Positions 1 to 7,178 of a DNA stretch of 7,753 nucleotides are shown here, piece by piece; positions within the stretch are counted from its first letter, which is position 1, and each line of letters starts with the position of its first letter. Below the pieces are notes generated by a model. That model was given only the letters and a program-made list of their open reading frames with translations, ran no database searches and was not told where the DNA came from. The stretch comes from an uncultured Planctomycetaceae bacterium (GTDB lineage Bacteria > Planctomycetota > Planctomycetia > Pirellulales > JACPPG01): NCBI GenBank assembly GCA_945957305.1, contig CAMFLN010000114.1:1-7753 (forward strand). Reading direction: 5' to 3'. Made by a program: the position numbers and the translations under genes.

Positions 1-170
1 GGAATCGCACAGCGGCGCTGCCCGCACGCGCCCCGATGAAGCGGAAGTGAGTTAGCGGACTCAACGATTCAGGAACGTCGCCTGCAAGCGGCGCCAGTTT
101 TTCTGAGCCAGCATGAAAGCGGCGCGCGTTTGTGCGGCAACGCTTTTTTGCAGTTTTTTCCGTAACTGAA

Positions 171-198
171 TTGCAAACAGACAATTAGGTTTTATCAT
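171..198 (+). promoter_or_regulatory. Possible sigma70-type promoter for glnA
   Basis: TTGCAA at 171-176 (4 of 6 matches to the -35 consensus) lies 16 bases before TATCAT at 193-198 (5 of 6 matches to the -10 consensus), in the most AT-rich part of the leader. Transcription would begin near 205. I found no sigma54-type GG/GC pair with the right spacing. The call rests on consensus matching alone. Confidence 0.3.
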
Positions 199-333
199 TC
201 GGGCAGCCGGCCCGCGATGTAACAACAGAATTTGCTTGACCTCAAGCCCGGTTTTCTCCGGCCGATTGTCCTATGGCGGACGGGCCGTTACCGGTGCGAT
301 TTACAAGATCCTACTGGGCCTGTGTCAAGCGAA

Positions 334-338
334 AGGAG
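334..338 (+). promoter_or_regulatory. Ribosome binding site that sets the glnA start
   Basis: AGGAG lies 5 bases before the GTG at 344. It decides the start: the open frame extends upstream to TTG codons near 236, but those have no comparable site, and the GTG start gives the usual glutamine synthetase length. Confidence 0.75.
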
Positions 339-343
339 CCCTT

Positions 344-1756
344 GTGAAACCCAAAGAAGTACTGGCGTTATGCCGAGAAAAGGACGTCAAGGCGATCGAC
401 CTGCGGTTCATGGATTTCCCAGGTATTTGGCAGCATTTCACCATCCCGGTGAACAAGCTGGCCGAGGACGTTTTTGAAGACGGCCTGGGCTTCGACGGTT
501 CGAGCATTCGCGGCTGGCAAGCCATCAACGAAAGCGACATGATCCTGGTGCCGCAGCCCGAGACGGCGGTGCTCGATCCGTTCACGACTCTGCCGACGCT
601 GTCGATGATCTGCAACATTCAGGATCCGATCACACGCGAGGATTATTCGCGCGATCCGCGCAATGTGGCGCGGAAATCGGTCAACTATCTGAAGAGCACC
701 GGCATTGCGGATACCGCATACATCGGCCCGGAAGCCGAGTTCTTCATCTTCGACGACGTGCGTTTCGACGCCCGCGCGAACGAGGCCTACTACCACCTGG
801 ACAGCATCGAAGGGGAGTGGAACCGGGGCCGCGTCGAGAACCCCAACCTCGGCTACAAGCTGCGTCATAAGGAGGGGTACTTCCCGGTCCCTCCGGCAGA
901 TCAATTGATGAACATCCGCAATGAGATGATGCAGACGATGATCGACTGCGGGATGGACGTCGAAGCGCAGCATCACGAGGTCGCCACGGCTGGACAATGC
1001 GAGATTGACTTGCGCTTCCAAAACCTGGTGCGCATGGCGGACCAGATGTGCCTGTACAAGTACATCATCAAAAACGTGGCGCGGAAGTACAACAAGACCG
1101 TCACGTTCATGCCCAAGCCCCTGTACGGCGATAACGGCTCCGGCATGCACACGCACGTCTCGCTGTGGAAGGGGAGCGAACCGCTGTTTGCCGGCAGCGG
1201 CTACGCGGGCCTGAGCGAGATGGCGCTGTACGCCATCGGCGGTTTGCTCAAGCATGCTCCGGCGATCCTGGCCTTCAGCAATCCCACCACCAACAGCTAT
1301 AAGCGCTTGGTGCCGGGCTACGAGGCGCCGGTGAACCTGGCGTACTCGCAGCGGAACCGCTCGGCCTCGTGTCGCATTCCGATGTACAGCGCGAGCCCCA
1401 AGGCCAAGCGCGTCGAGTTCCGGTGCCCCGATCCCAGCTGCAACCCGTACCTGGCCTTCTCGGCCATCTTGATGGCTGTAATCGACGGCATCCAGAACAA
1501 GATCAACCCGGGCCAGCCGCTCGACAAGGACATCTACGACCTGTCACCGGAAGAATTGGCCGAAGTGCCCAAGACTCCCGGTTCGCTAGAAGAAGCTCTC
1601 TCGGCCCTGAAAGCCGACCATGAGTTCTTGCTCCGGGGTGACGTGTTCACCGAGGACGTCATCAGCACCTGGATCAATTACAAGAGCGAGAAGGAAGTCG
1701 ACGCCATGCGGTTGCGTCCGCATCCCTACGAGTTCTGCTTGTACTACGACATCTAG
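344..1756 (+). CDS. glnA: Glutamine synthetase, type I
   Basis: Makes glutamine from glutamate, ammonia and ATP in the cytoplasm, the main ammonia assimilation step. The protein is 470 aa, the normal length for the dodecameric bacterial type I enzyme. The N-terminal beta-grasp domain has FDGSS at 50-54 with the latch aspartate. The catalytic domain has GPEAEFF (128-134) with metal-binding glutamates, EVATAGQ (212-218), the [10 protein letters not shown] signature with the metal-binding histidine at about 269, a long conserved stretch at 313-346 containing NRSAS, and EFRCPDP with Glu358 and Arg360. Tyr398 in DIYDLSPEE matches the adenylylated Tyr397 of the E. coli enzyme, so control by covalent modification is likely but not shown here. 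GTG at 344 was chosen for its AGGAG site and family length. The gene is closed by a strong terminator, so it appears to be transcribed alone. Confidence 0.97.
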   Translation: MKPKEVLALCREKDVKAIDLRFMDFPGIWQHFTIPVNKLAEDVFEDGLGFDGSSIRGWQAINESDMILVPQPETAVLDPFTTLPTLSMICNIQDPITREDYSRDPRNVARKSVNYLKSTGIADTAYIGPEAEFFIFDDVRFDARANEAYYHLDSIEGEWNRGRVENPNLGYKLRHKEGYFPVPPADQLMNIRNEMMQTMIDCGMDVEAQHHEVATAGQCEIDLRFQNLVRMADQMCLYKYIIKNVARKYNKTVTFMPKPLYGDNGSGMHTHVSLWKGSEPLFAGSGYAGLSEMALYAIGGLLKHAPAILAFSNPTTNSYKRLVPGYEAPVNLAYSQRNRSASCRIPMYSASPKAKRVEFRCPDPSCNPYLAFSAILMAVIDGIQNKINPGQPLDKDIYDLSPEELAEVPKTPGSLEEALSALKADHEFLLRGDVFTEDVISTWINYKSEKEVDAMRLRPHPYEFCLYYDI

Positions 1757-1804
1757 AGATCGCCTTGGCCTTCGCAAGGGCCACGCGTTCGCTGCGATAA
1801 TCCC

Positions 1805-1841
1805 CCTCGCCCTGCCCAAGATTGGCAGGGCGAGGTTTTTT
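1805..1841 (+). terminator. Rho-independent terminator of glnA
   Basis: A perfect 12-base stem (CCTCGCCCTGCC at 1805-1816 with its complement at 1824-1835) encloses a 7-base loop and is followed by six T residues (1836-1841). It starts 48 bases after the glnA stop codon and points along the plus strand. It should separate glnA transcription from the next gene. Confidence 0.92.
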
Positions 1842-1929
1842 ATGAGTATGCCGAACGTCGCCGCCGTGACCTGGCGGTTACGAAATCGCAGCGGTGATTC
1901 GCAACAGAGTTTGACCGAGGAGTCATTTC

Positions 1930-2709
1930 ATGCGTCCCTGGAAGCTGGCCGAAGTCAACTACGCCTACGTGAAGGAGCATCCGTACGAAGTGGCGGTGTT
2001 GCCCCTGGGGGCGACCGAACCGCACAACCTGCACCTGCCCTATGGCACTGACACGATCGAAGGTGACGTGGTCGGCGAAGAGATTTGCCGTGCGGCGCAC
2101 GAGCGCGGCGCCAAAGTCATACTGCTGCCGACGATTCCCTACGGCACCGAGACGAACCAGATCGCCTACCCACTGTCTTTGAACGTGAACCCTTCGACGC
2201 TGTCGGCCGTGATCGCCGACCTGGTCGAATCCCTGGCGCGGCACAACATCCGCAAGATCGTGCTGCTGAACAGCCACGGCGGCAACGATCTGAAACCGGC
2301 TTTGCGCGAGCTGTACGGCAAGACGACCGCACACCTGTTCCTTTGCAATTGGTACAAGGTCTTGGCTGACGTGGAGCATGAGATCTTCGACGATCCCGGC
2401 GATCACGCCGGCGAGATGGAAACGTCCTTCATCATGGCCTATCGTCCGGAGCTCGTGGCCCGCCATCCGGATGGCTCGCTGGCTGCGGACGACGGTGCGA
2501 TGGCCGCTACGAAATTCGACGCCGTCAATCGCGGTTGGATTTCGATCACCCGCCCCTGGCACTTGCTGACGACCAATACGGGAGCCGGCAACCCGCACGC
2601 GGCCACGGCCGAGAAGGGGCGACAGATGATGAAACTACTGGTCGAACGCCTAGCCCAATTCCTGGTCGAGTTGTCAGCCGCGCCGGTCGATGAGCGATTT
2701 CCTTACTAG
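1930..2709 (+). CDS. Creatininase-family amidohydrolase
   Basis: A 259-aa protein of the creatininase / formamide hydrolase / MftE family, cytoplasmic metal-dependent enzymes that open cyclic amides or cleave peptide-like bonds. The first metal motif is at 25-41 (PLGATEP...GTD): Glu30, His32 and Asp41 have the same spacing as Glu34, His36 and Asp45 of Pseudomonas creatininase. The second is NSHGGN, with His116 matching His120. HAGEMETS (159-166) supplies the later acidic ligand. The creatininase residue Glu122 is a glycine here (HGGN instead of HYEN), which is the pattern of family members other than true creatininase, so creatinine is unlikely to be the substrate. GAGGAG (1917-1922) sits 7 bases before the ATG. 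The gene follows the glnA terminator and has its own expression unit. No transmembrane segment or signal peptide is apparent. The family call is firm; the substrate is unknown. Confidence 0.9.
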   Translation: MRPWKLAEVNYAYVKEHPYEVAVLPLGATEPHNLHLPYGTDTIEGDVVGEEICRAAHERGAKVILLPTIPYGTETNQIAYPLSLNVNPSTLSAVIADLVESLARHNIRKIVLLNSHGGNDLKPALRELYGKTTAHLFLCNWYKVLADVEHEIFDDPGDHAGEMETSFIMAYRPELVARHPDGSLAADDGAMAATKFDAVNRGWISITRPWHLLTTNTGAGNPHAATAEKGRQMMKLLVERLAQFLVELSAAPVDERFPY

Positions 2710-2759
2710 AAGTCACCCCTGAATTTGCTGTCGGCATGGAGCTCCTGGAAGAACGGATC

Positions 2760-2885
2760 TATCCACAGATGACGCAGAGAGCGCAGATAAATACAAAATC
2801 CGAATCAACGCGTTCGCGTGATCAACAACTGTGAACTCTGCAATTCGCAAGAGCCTCTCTGCGAAATCTGCGCTAACTGCGGATA
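2760..2885. repeat. Imperfect long inverted repeat, GCAGA-rich arms
   Basis: The arms at 2760-2787 and 2858-2885 are inverted copies with 21 of 28 positions matching, separated by about 70 bases. Each arm begins with TATCC and CAG and contains two CGCAGA words 9 bases apart. It lies in the gap between the convergent creatininase-family and zwf genes. There is no T tract on either side, so it is not a standard terminator. Palindromes with this kind of ATCCACAG...CGCAGAT arm are, as far as I recall, scattered through planctomycete genomes. The mismatches suggest an old copy. Confidence 0.7.
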
Positions 2886-2918
2886 AGTTCAGCTATTTAG
2901 GCGTCGAGCGCCTGCGGC

Positions 2919-2942
2919 GCACGGACAACGAGTTGTCCGTGC
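2919..2942. repeat. Perfect 11-base palindromic hairpin
   Basis: GCACGGACAAC (2919-2929) and its exact complement (2932-2942) are separated by only GA. A second small stem (GCGCC at 2908-2912 with GGCGC at 2916-2920) abuts and slightly overlaps it on the left. It sits between two genes that point at each other and could slow transcription from both sides, but no T tract follows on either strand. It may equally be a dispersed repeat unit. Confidence 0.65.
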
Positions 2943-3001
2943 CACCCTAGCTCATCCGGGAGATTGTCGTTGAAGGCTTGTTTCTCGCGGACATGAGGCG
3001 A

Positions 3002-4396
3002 TCAACAATGTTTCGGCTCGACCGCGGCCGGGTTGAACCAGGGGCCGTGGCCATCGATCAGGGCCTGGTCGGCATCCGGCGGCCCCCAGGTGTTGGGCTC
3101 GTAAATGTGCAGCGGTGTGGAATTGCCTAACACCGGGTCAACAATTCGCCATGCGGCTTCGACCGCGTCCTCGCGCGTGAACAATGTCTGGTCCCCGTCG
3201 AGCGCATCCCCCAGAAGCCGTTCGTACGGTTCGCGATCGTCTGGGCTTTGATGCTGGGCGAACAGCTCGACCTCCTCGCCCACCATCTGCTCGCCCGGCA
3301 CTTTGACGCGTGTCGACAGGGCCAGGACGACTTCGGGATTCAAACGAAATCGCAAGTAGTTCGCCCAAGAGGTCTCGGACTTGCCGAGCATGGTCTGCGG
3401 ATATTTTTTCAGCACCACGCGCACTTCTGTCGAAGTGACGGGCAGGCACTTGCCGACGCGGACATAAAACGGCACCCCCGCCCAGCGCCAGTTGTGCACG
3501 CAGAAACGGCACGCCGCGAACGTCTCGACCGTCGAATCTTTAGCCACGCCCGCCTCGTCCCGGTAGCCGCGAAACTGCCCGCGCACGATCGACTCGGGGG
3601 ACAGGGCTTCAATGGTCCGCAGGACTTTGAACTTCTCATCGCGGAACGACTCTGCGTCGCGGGCCGCGGGGGGCTCCATGGCGATCGACGCCACGAGTTG
3701 CAGCATGTGGTTCTGCACGACGTCGCGAATCGCGCCAGCCTCTTCGTAAAACTTGCCGCGCCCTTGCACGCCAAAGCTCTCGGCCATCGTGATCTGCACG
3801 CAGTCCAGGTAGTGGCGGTTCCAGATCGGCTCGAGAATGGGGTTCGCGAAGCGGAAGTAGACCAGGTTCAGCACCGGCTCTTTGCCCAGGTAGTGATCGA
3901 TGCGAAAGATGGCCGACTCGGGGAAGTAAGTATGCAGAATGCGATTCAGCTCCTGCGCCGAGGCCAGGTCGCGACCGAAGGGCTTCTCAACCACCACGCG
4001 CGCTGCTTCCGTGCAACTGGCCTGGGCCAGACCTTCGGCCACGGTTTCGAACAGGCTCGGTGGAATGGCCAGGTAGTGCAGCGGCCGCTTCGCGCCATTG
4101 AGCTGCTCTTTCAATTTCTGATAGGTCGCTGGATCCTGATAGTCTCCATCGACGTACTTCAAACGCGCGGACAGCTTAGCAAAGGCGGCCGCATCGACGC
4201 CGCCATGTTCGGTCAAGCTCGCCCGGGCCCGCTCGCGCAGCTGATCCACCGTCCAGCCCGCCTTGGCGACCCCGATCACGGGCATGTCCAACTCGCCGTG
4301 GCGCGTCATGGCCTGCAGTGAGGGAAAGATCTTCTTGTAGGCCAGGTCTCCGGTAGCACCGAAGAAGACCAGGGCATCGGATCGTTCGCTTGGCAT
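3002..4396 (-). CDS. zwf: Glucose-6-phosphate 1-dehydrogenase
   Basis: Oxidises glucose 6-phosphate to 6-phosphogluconolactone with reduction of NADP or NAD, the first step of the oxidative pentose phosphate pathway, in the cytoplasm. The 464-aa protein has the dinucleotide-binding loop [10 protein letters not shown] (13-22), EKPFG (137-141), the active-site signature RIDHYLGKE (165-173) with Asp167, His168 and Lys172, and the catalytic His230 in the QNH motif. These keep a constant offset of 10 from Asp177, His178, Lys182 and His240 of the Leuconostoc enzyme. The C-terminal domain ends with the usual WGP segment. It is somewhat shorter than the common 480-510 aa. Where the Leuconostoc enzyme has Arg46, a contact for the NADP phosphate, this protein has Lys45, so cofactor preference is uncertain. 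The ATG at 4396 is preferred over the adjacent TTG at 4399 because AGGAGG lies 5 bases before it. It lies downstream of the glucokinase-isomerase gene on the same strand. Confidence 0.96.
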   Translation of the reverse strand: MPSERSDALVFFGATGDLAYKKIFPSLQAMTRHGELDMPVIGVAKAGWTVDQLRERARASLTEHGGVDAAAFAKLSARLKYVDGDYQDPATYQKLKEQLNGAKRPLHYLAIPPSLFETVAEGLAQASCTEAARVVVEKPFGRDLASAQELNRILHTYFPESAIFRIDHYLGKEPVLNLVYFRFANPILEPIWNRHYLDCVQITMAESFGVQGRGKFYEEAGAIRDVVQNHMLQLVASIAMEPPAARDAESFRDEKFKVLRTIEALSPESIVRGQFRGYRDEAGVAKDSTVETFAACRFCVHNWRWAGVPFYVRVGKCLPVTSTEVRVVLKKYPQTMLGKSETSWANYLRFRLNPEVVLALSTRVKVPGEQMVGEEVELFAQHQSPDDREPYERLLGDALDGDQTLFTREDAVEAAWRIVDPVLGNSTPLHIYEPNTWGPPDADQALIDGHGPWFNPAAVEPKHC

Positions 4397-4401
4397 CAAG
4401 C

Positions 4402-4407
4402 CCTCCT
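4402..4407 (-). promoter_or_regulatory. Ribosome binding site of zwf
   Basis: AGGAGG on the minus strand, 5 bases before the ATG at 4396 but only 2 bases before the alternative TTG at 4399. The spacing favours the ATG, giving a protein one residue shorter than the maximal frame. Confidence 0.75.
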
Positions 4408-4494
4408 CTGACTCAGCTGGCCAGCCGCGCGTTCTCTAACGCTTTAGCTACTGCGGCAACTCATCCTTGTTGCGTCCCATGCAAGAAGATTTTT

Positions 4495-4595
4495 ATCACG
4501 AAAGCACGAAAGCACGAAAAGGGCAATTAAGACCCCTCAAAAACTTTGGTCGCATGTTCCCCTTCAGCTTTTTCGTGCTTTCGTGCTTTCGTGAT
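4495..4595. repeat. Perfect 26-base inverted repeat of CACGAAAG units
   Basis: The left arm (4495-4520) and right arm (4570-4595) are exact reverse complements over 26 bases, with a 49-base spacer. Each arm is ATCACGAAAG followed by further CACGAAA units, that is, an 8-base tandem word repeated three times. It occupies the gap between the kinase-isomerase gene and zwf, so a minus-strand read-through transcript could fold it into a long hairpin upstream of zwf. No T tract follows either arm, so it is not a typical terminator. I recall similar GAAAGCAC palindromes being common in planctomycete gene gaps, but could not check this. The rest of the gap (4397-4494 and 4596-4635) shows no gene and no clear zwf promoter. 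Confidence 0.9.
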
Positions 4596-4635
4596 CGAAT
4601 TCCTGCTGCTTAGACTTTGATGCAAGGCCCGGTGG

Positions 4636-6999
4636 TCACGAGCTGCCATGACGCGCCGCGCGATAACGTTGGATCAAGCTGTTCGTCGAACTGTCATGCG
4701 CTAGCTTCGGCGATTCTGCGTTCTTCAGCTCGGGAATGATCCGGCCCGCTAGCACCTTGCCCAGCTCCACACCCCATTGGTCGAACGAATCGATGTCCCA
4801 GATCACGCCTTGCGTGAAGACAATGTGCTCGTAGAGGGCCACGAGCTTGCCCAGCAACTCGGGCGTGAGCCGGTCGGCGAGGAGCGTGTTCGTAGGGCGG
4901 TTCCCCTCGAAAACGCGATGTGGCACCAGCCAATCCGGTGTTCCTTCGGCTTTCACTTCCGCGGCCGTCTTGCCAAAGGCCAACGCCTCGGTCTGGGCCA
5001 GCAGGTTCGCGGTGAGCAGGTCGTGATGGTCCCCCAAAGCATTGAGCGTGTGCAGGAAACCGATGAAGTCGCACGGGATCAGCCGCGTTCCTTGGTGAAT
5101 CAACTGATAGAACGAATGCTGGCCGTTCGTGCCGGGCTCGCCCCAATAGATCGGCCCGGTCGTATGTTCGACGGGCGTTCCAGCCAGCGTGACGTGCTTG
5201 CCATTGCTCTCCATGGTGAGCTGCTGCAAGTAGGCGGGGAAACGCTTGAGGTACTGATCGTAGGGCAGCACCGCGACTGTTTCGGCGCCGAAGAAATTGT
5301 TGTACCAGATCGACAGCAGGGCCATGATCACCGGCAAGTTTCGCTCGCTAGGGGCCGTGCGAAAGTGCTGATCCATGGCATGAAAACCGGCCAACAAGGC
5401 GCGGAAGTTATCCGGCCCCACGGCCAGCATGGTGGATAAACCAATGGCCGAGTCCATCGAGTAGCGCCCGCCGACCCAATCCCAGAAGCCAAACATATTG
5501 GCCGTGTCGATCCCGAACTTCTTGACCTCTTTTTCATTGGTCGAGACCGCCACGAAATGCTTGGCCACCGCCACCTCGTCACGCAAGGTGCGCAAGGACC
5601 AGTCGCGTGCCGTGTGAGCATTGGTCATCGTCTCGAGCGTGGTGAACGTCTTTGAGCTGACGATGAACAACGTTTCGGCGGCGTCGAGCCCTTGCACGGC
5701 CTCGGCGAAATCGGTGCCGTCGACGTTCGACACAAAGCGAAACGTCAGGCTGCGATCGCTGTAATGCCGCAAGGCTTCGTACGCCATCACGGGGCCCAGG
5801 TCCGAACCACCGATGCCGATGTTGACGATGTTGCGGATGCGCCGGCCGGTATGTCCCAGCCAGCGTCCGCTGCGCACACGGTCGGCAAACTCAGTCATCT
5901 TGTCCAGCACGGCATGCACCTGTGGGACGACGTCTTCACCGTCCAGGAAGATTTGCTCGGTGCGCGGCGCCCGCAAGGCGACATGCAACACGGCGCGATT
6001 CTCGGTGACGTTGATGCGCTCGCCGCGAAACATGGCCTCGCGCCGCTCGGCCAGGCCCGCTTGCTCGGCCAGTTGCAGCAGCAACCGCATCGTTTCGGCC
6101 GTGATGCGGTTCTTCGAGTAATCCAGATGCAGGCCGACGGCATCAAGCGAAAACCGCTCAGAGCGGCGTGGATCGTCAGCGAACAGTTGGCGCAAATGCG
6201 TGTTCTTGATGCTGGCAAAATGCGCTTGCAAATCTTGCCAGGCGGCAACACCGGCGGATTGATTGGTGGAGTTCATCGTGTGTCCATCGGCTGAGGTGGC
6301 AGTGACCGTGACGGGGGCGCCGGCAGATGCGTCTGCTGCCGCCAACGTACCGGTTTGCTGCCACAGGCGAAAGCCGCCCAGGAAGGCATGAGCGTTGCTA
6401 CCCAGTCGACAGTTTTTCGGCAACGATTTTAGTTTTTTGACATTGCCCCCACCCAACACGACGTAGTCGGGTTCCAGCGCCGCGGAGAGAGTTGCGATCA
6501 CATCCTCGACCAGCAGACGCCAGCGCTTTTTTCCAAAGCGCTCCAATCCGCGCAGACCGACGTAGTCCTCGTAGGTCCGCTTGCGATAGCGCATATGGGC
6601 CAGTTCCAGCGGCTCGAGCACGCCGTCGAAGATCATGGCCGACCCGAGCCCTGTCCCCAACCCCAAGAAGAGCATTTTGCCCCCCTCGTAGCTGCCCAGG
6701 GCTTGCATGGCGGCGTCGTTGATCACCTTGACAGGGCGCTGAAATGCCGCCGCGAAATCGAAGCCGACCCAGCCAGGAGCCAGATTATAGGGCTCGGAAA
6801 TCGGCCGCCCACGCAACACAGGCGCGGGGTAGCCGATCGAAATGACGTCGTATTTCCAGTCGGCCGCCAACTCCTGCACGCGCGGCACCATTTGCGCGGC
6901 TGACATGGTGGGTCCGGACACGATCTTGCGCGGGGTCGTCTCGCCAGACGCCAAGATCTTGATGTGGGTCCCTCCCACGTCGATGGCCAGTATCTGCAT
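4636..6999 (-). CDS. pgi: ROK glucokinase-phosphoglucose isomerase fusion
   Basis: A 787-aa two-domain cytoplasmic enzyme expected to phosphorylate glucose and interconvert glucose 6-phosphate and fructose 6-phosphate. Residues 1 to about 212 are a short ROK kinase: DVGGTHIK (7-14, phosphate loop), catalytic Asp95 in IND, GLGTGLG (113-119), ELAH (132-135, sugar site) and GGGN (183-186). The cysteine zinc motif of long ROK kinases is absent, as in polyphosphate glucokinases, but the phosphate donor cannot be told from sequence. An Ala/Thr/Ser-rich linker spans about 213-241. From Met242 a full isomerase of 546 aa follows, with signature DWVGGRYS (507-514), catalytic Glu597 in MESNGK, His628 in GTNGQH, and Lys748 closing the second signature GVELGK. 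No stop or frameshift interrupts the junction. The ATG at 6999 is preferred over the one at 7023 because AAGGAG lies 6 bases before it and ROK proteins begin right at this point. zwf lies downstream on the same strand. Confidence 0.93.
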   Translation of the reverse strand: MQILAIDVGGTHIKILASGETTPRKIVSGPTMSAAQMVPRVQELAADWKYDVISIGYPAPVLRGRPISEPYNLAPGWVGFDFAAAFQRPVKVINDAAMQALGSYEGGKMLFLGLGTGLGSAMIFDGVLEPLELAHMRYRKRTYEDYVGLRGLERFGKKRWRLLVEDVIATLSAALEPDYVVLGGGNVKKLKSLPKNCRLGSNAHAFLGGFRLWQQTGTLAAADASAGAPVTVTATSADGHTMNSTNQSAGVAAWQDLQAHFASIKNTHLRQLFADDPRRSERFSLDAVGLHLDYSKNRITAETMRLLLQLAEQAGLAERREAMFRGERINVTENRAVLHVALRAPRTEQIFLDGEDVVPQVHAVLDKMTEFADRVRSGRWLGHTGRRIRNIVNIGIGGSDLGPVMAYEALRHYSDRSLTFRFVSNVDGTDFAEAVQGLDAAETLFIVSSKTFTTLETMTNAHTARDWSLRTLRDEVAVAKHFVAVSTNEKEVKKFGIDTANMFGFWDWVGGRYSMDSAIGLSTMLAVGPDNFRALLAGFHAMDQHFRTAPSERNLPVIMALLSIWYNNFFGAETVAVLPYDQYLKRFPAYLQQLTMESNGKHVTLAGTPVEHTTGPIYWGEPGTNGQHSFYQLIHQGTRLIPCDFIGFLHTLNALGDHHDLLTANLLAQTEALAFGKTAAEVKAEGTPDWLVPHRVFEGNRPTNTLLADRLTPELLGKLVALYEHIVFTQGVIWDIDSFDQWGVELGKVLAGRIIPELKNAESPKLAHDSSTNSLIQRYRAARHGSS

Positions 7000-7005
7000 C
7001 GCTTG

Positions 7006-7011
7006 CTCCTT
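7006..7011 (-). promoter_or_regulatory. Ribosome binding site of the kinase-isomerase gene
   Basis: AAGGAG on the minus strand, 6 bases before the ATG at 6999. The upstream in-frame ATG at 7023 has only a weak AAGG-type site, and using it would add eight charged residues that ROK kinases do not normally carry before the phosphate loop. Confidence 0.7.
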
Positions 7012-7063
7012 ACTCTCCTCCATGAGAGCACCTTTTGGCCGCGCATCGCGGCGCGCTCCCGTC

Positions 7064-7092
7064 GCCCAGACATCATAACGACATGTCTGGGC
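7064..7092. promoter_or_regulatory. Operator-like inverted repeat in divergent control region
   Basis: GCCCAGACAT (7064-7073) is repeated exactly as its reverse complement at 7083-7092, with a 9-base spacer. The centre-to-centre distance of the arms, 19 bases, is about two helical turns, as for many dimeric regulators. It overlaps a minus-strand TATGAT (7077-7072) that could be the -10 box of the kinase-isomerase gene, with transcription starting near 7065. The -35 region is poor, which would suit a promoter that is regulated. No regulator gene is seen in the window. Confidence 0.4.
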
Positions 7093-7119
7093 ACCTGCAC
7101 TTCCCCCGCTTGTCAGCCG

Positions 7120-7149
7120 TTGGTGTTCTTGATTCTTTCGCGCTATGAT
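7120..7149 (+). promoter_or_regulatory. Possible promoter of comB
   Basis: TATGAT at 7144-7149 matches the -10 consensus at 5 of 6 positions. TTGGTG at 7120-7125, 18 bases upstream, is a weak -35 box. Transcription would start near 7156, giving a short leader of about 23 bases that includes the AGGGAG ribosome binding site. The same TATGATG word occurs in the opposite orientation at 7077-7071 ahead of the divergent gene. Confidence 0.4.
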
Positions 7150-7164
7150 GGCGTGACAAGTCTC

Positions 7165-7170
7165 AGGGAG
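7165..7170 (+). promoter_or_regulatory. Ribosome binding site pointing to an ATT start
   Basis: AGGGAG lies 8 bases before the ATT at 7179. No ATG, GTG or TTG occurs in the comB frame between the upstream in-frame stop (TGA at 7146-7148) and the GTG at 7245, which is already inside the conserved core. This site is therefore the main evidence for ATT initiation. Confidence 0.5.
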
Positions 7171-7178
7171 ATTTCGAT

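Larger units (their letters stand above)
1..343. other. Non-coding leader upstream of glnA
   Basis: No convincing gene is visible in this stretch. All frames are broken by stops early on, and the short open frame entering from the left edge ends at a TAG at 52-54 and cannot be identified. The part from about 140 to 200 is T- and A-rich compared with the surroundings, as expected for a promoter region. A weak 5-base hairpin (126-130 with 139-143) followed by six T residues could be a poor terminator of an upstream gene. A possible sigma70-type promoter sits at 171-198, which would leave an untranslated leader of about 140 bases before the glnA start. Confidence 0.5.

Noticed and set aside
2..54. 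Possible end of an upstream gene
   Set aside because: Only 17 codons are visible and they match nothing I recognise, so coding status cannot be judged.
11..125. AGCGGCGC occurring three times (11-18, 87-94, 118-125)
   Set aside because: The spacing is irregular and the word is short and GC-rich, so chance is a fair explanation in this genome.
126..149. Hairpin followed by T residues upstream of glnA
   Set aside because: The stem is only 5 bases with an 8-base loop, too weak to call as a terminator.
236..343. Upstream extension of the glnA frame (36 extra residues from TTG)
   Set aside because: There is no ribosome binding site at the TTG codons, while GTG at 344 has AGGAG at 5 bases and gives the standard 470-aa length and numbering.
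368..1255. Long open frame on the minus strand opposite glnA
   Set aside because: It lies wholly antisense to a certain gene and has no recognisable motifs; such shadows are common at high GC.
2710..3001. Rho-independent terminators for the convergent genes
   Set aside because: Hairpins are present but no T tract follows any of them on either strand.
3248..4321. Open frame of 357 aa on the plus strand opposite zwf
   Set aside because: Antisense shadow of zwf, with composition typical of reversed coding sequence and no recognisable domain.
4495..4595. CACGAAAG repeats as a CRISPR array
   Set aside because: The units are 8 bases and directly adjacent with no spacers, and the whole is one inverted pair.
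5692..6294. Open frame of 200 aa opposite the isomerase domain
   Set aside because: Antisense shadow of a well-supported gene, with no motifs or convincing start.
7000..7023. Start of the kinase-isomerase at the upstream ATG (7023)
   Set aside because: The next ATG has a better ribosome binding site and fits the family start. The alternative adds only eight residues and cannot be fully excluded.
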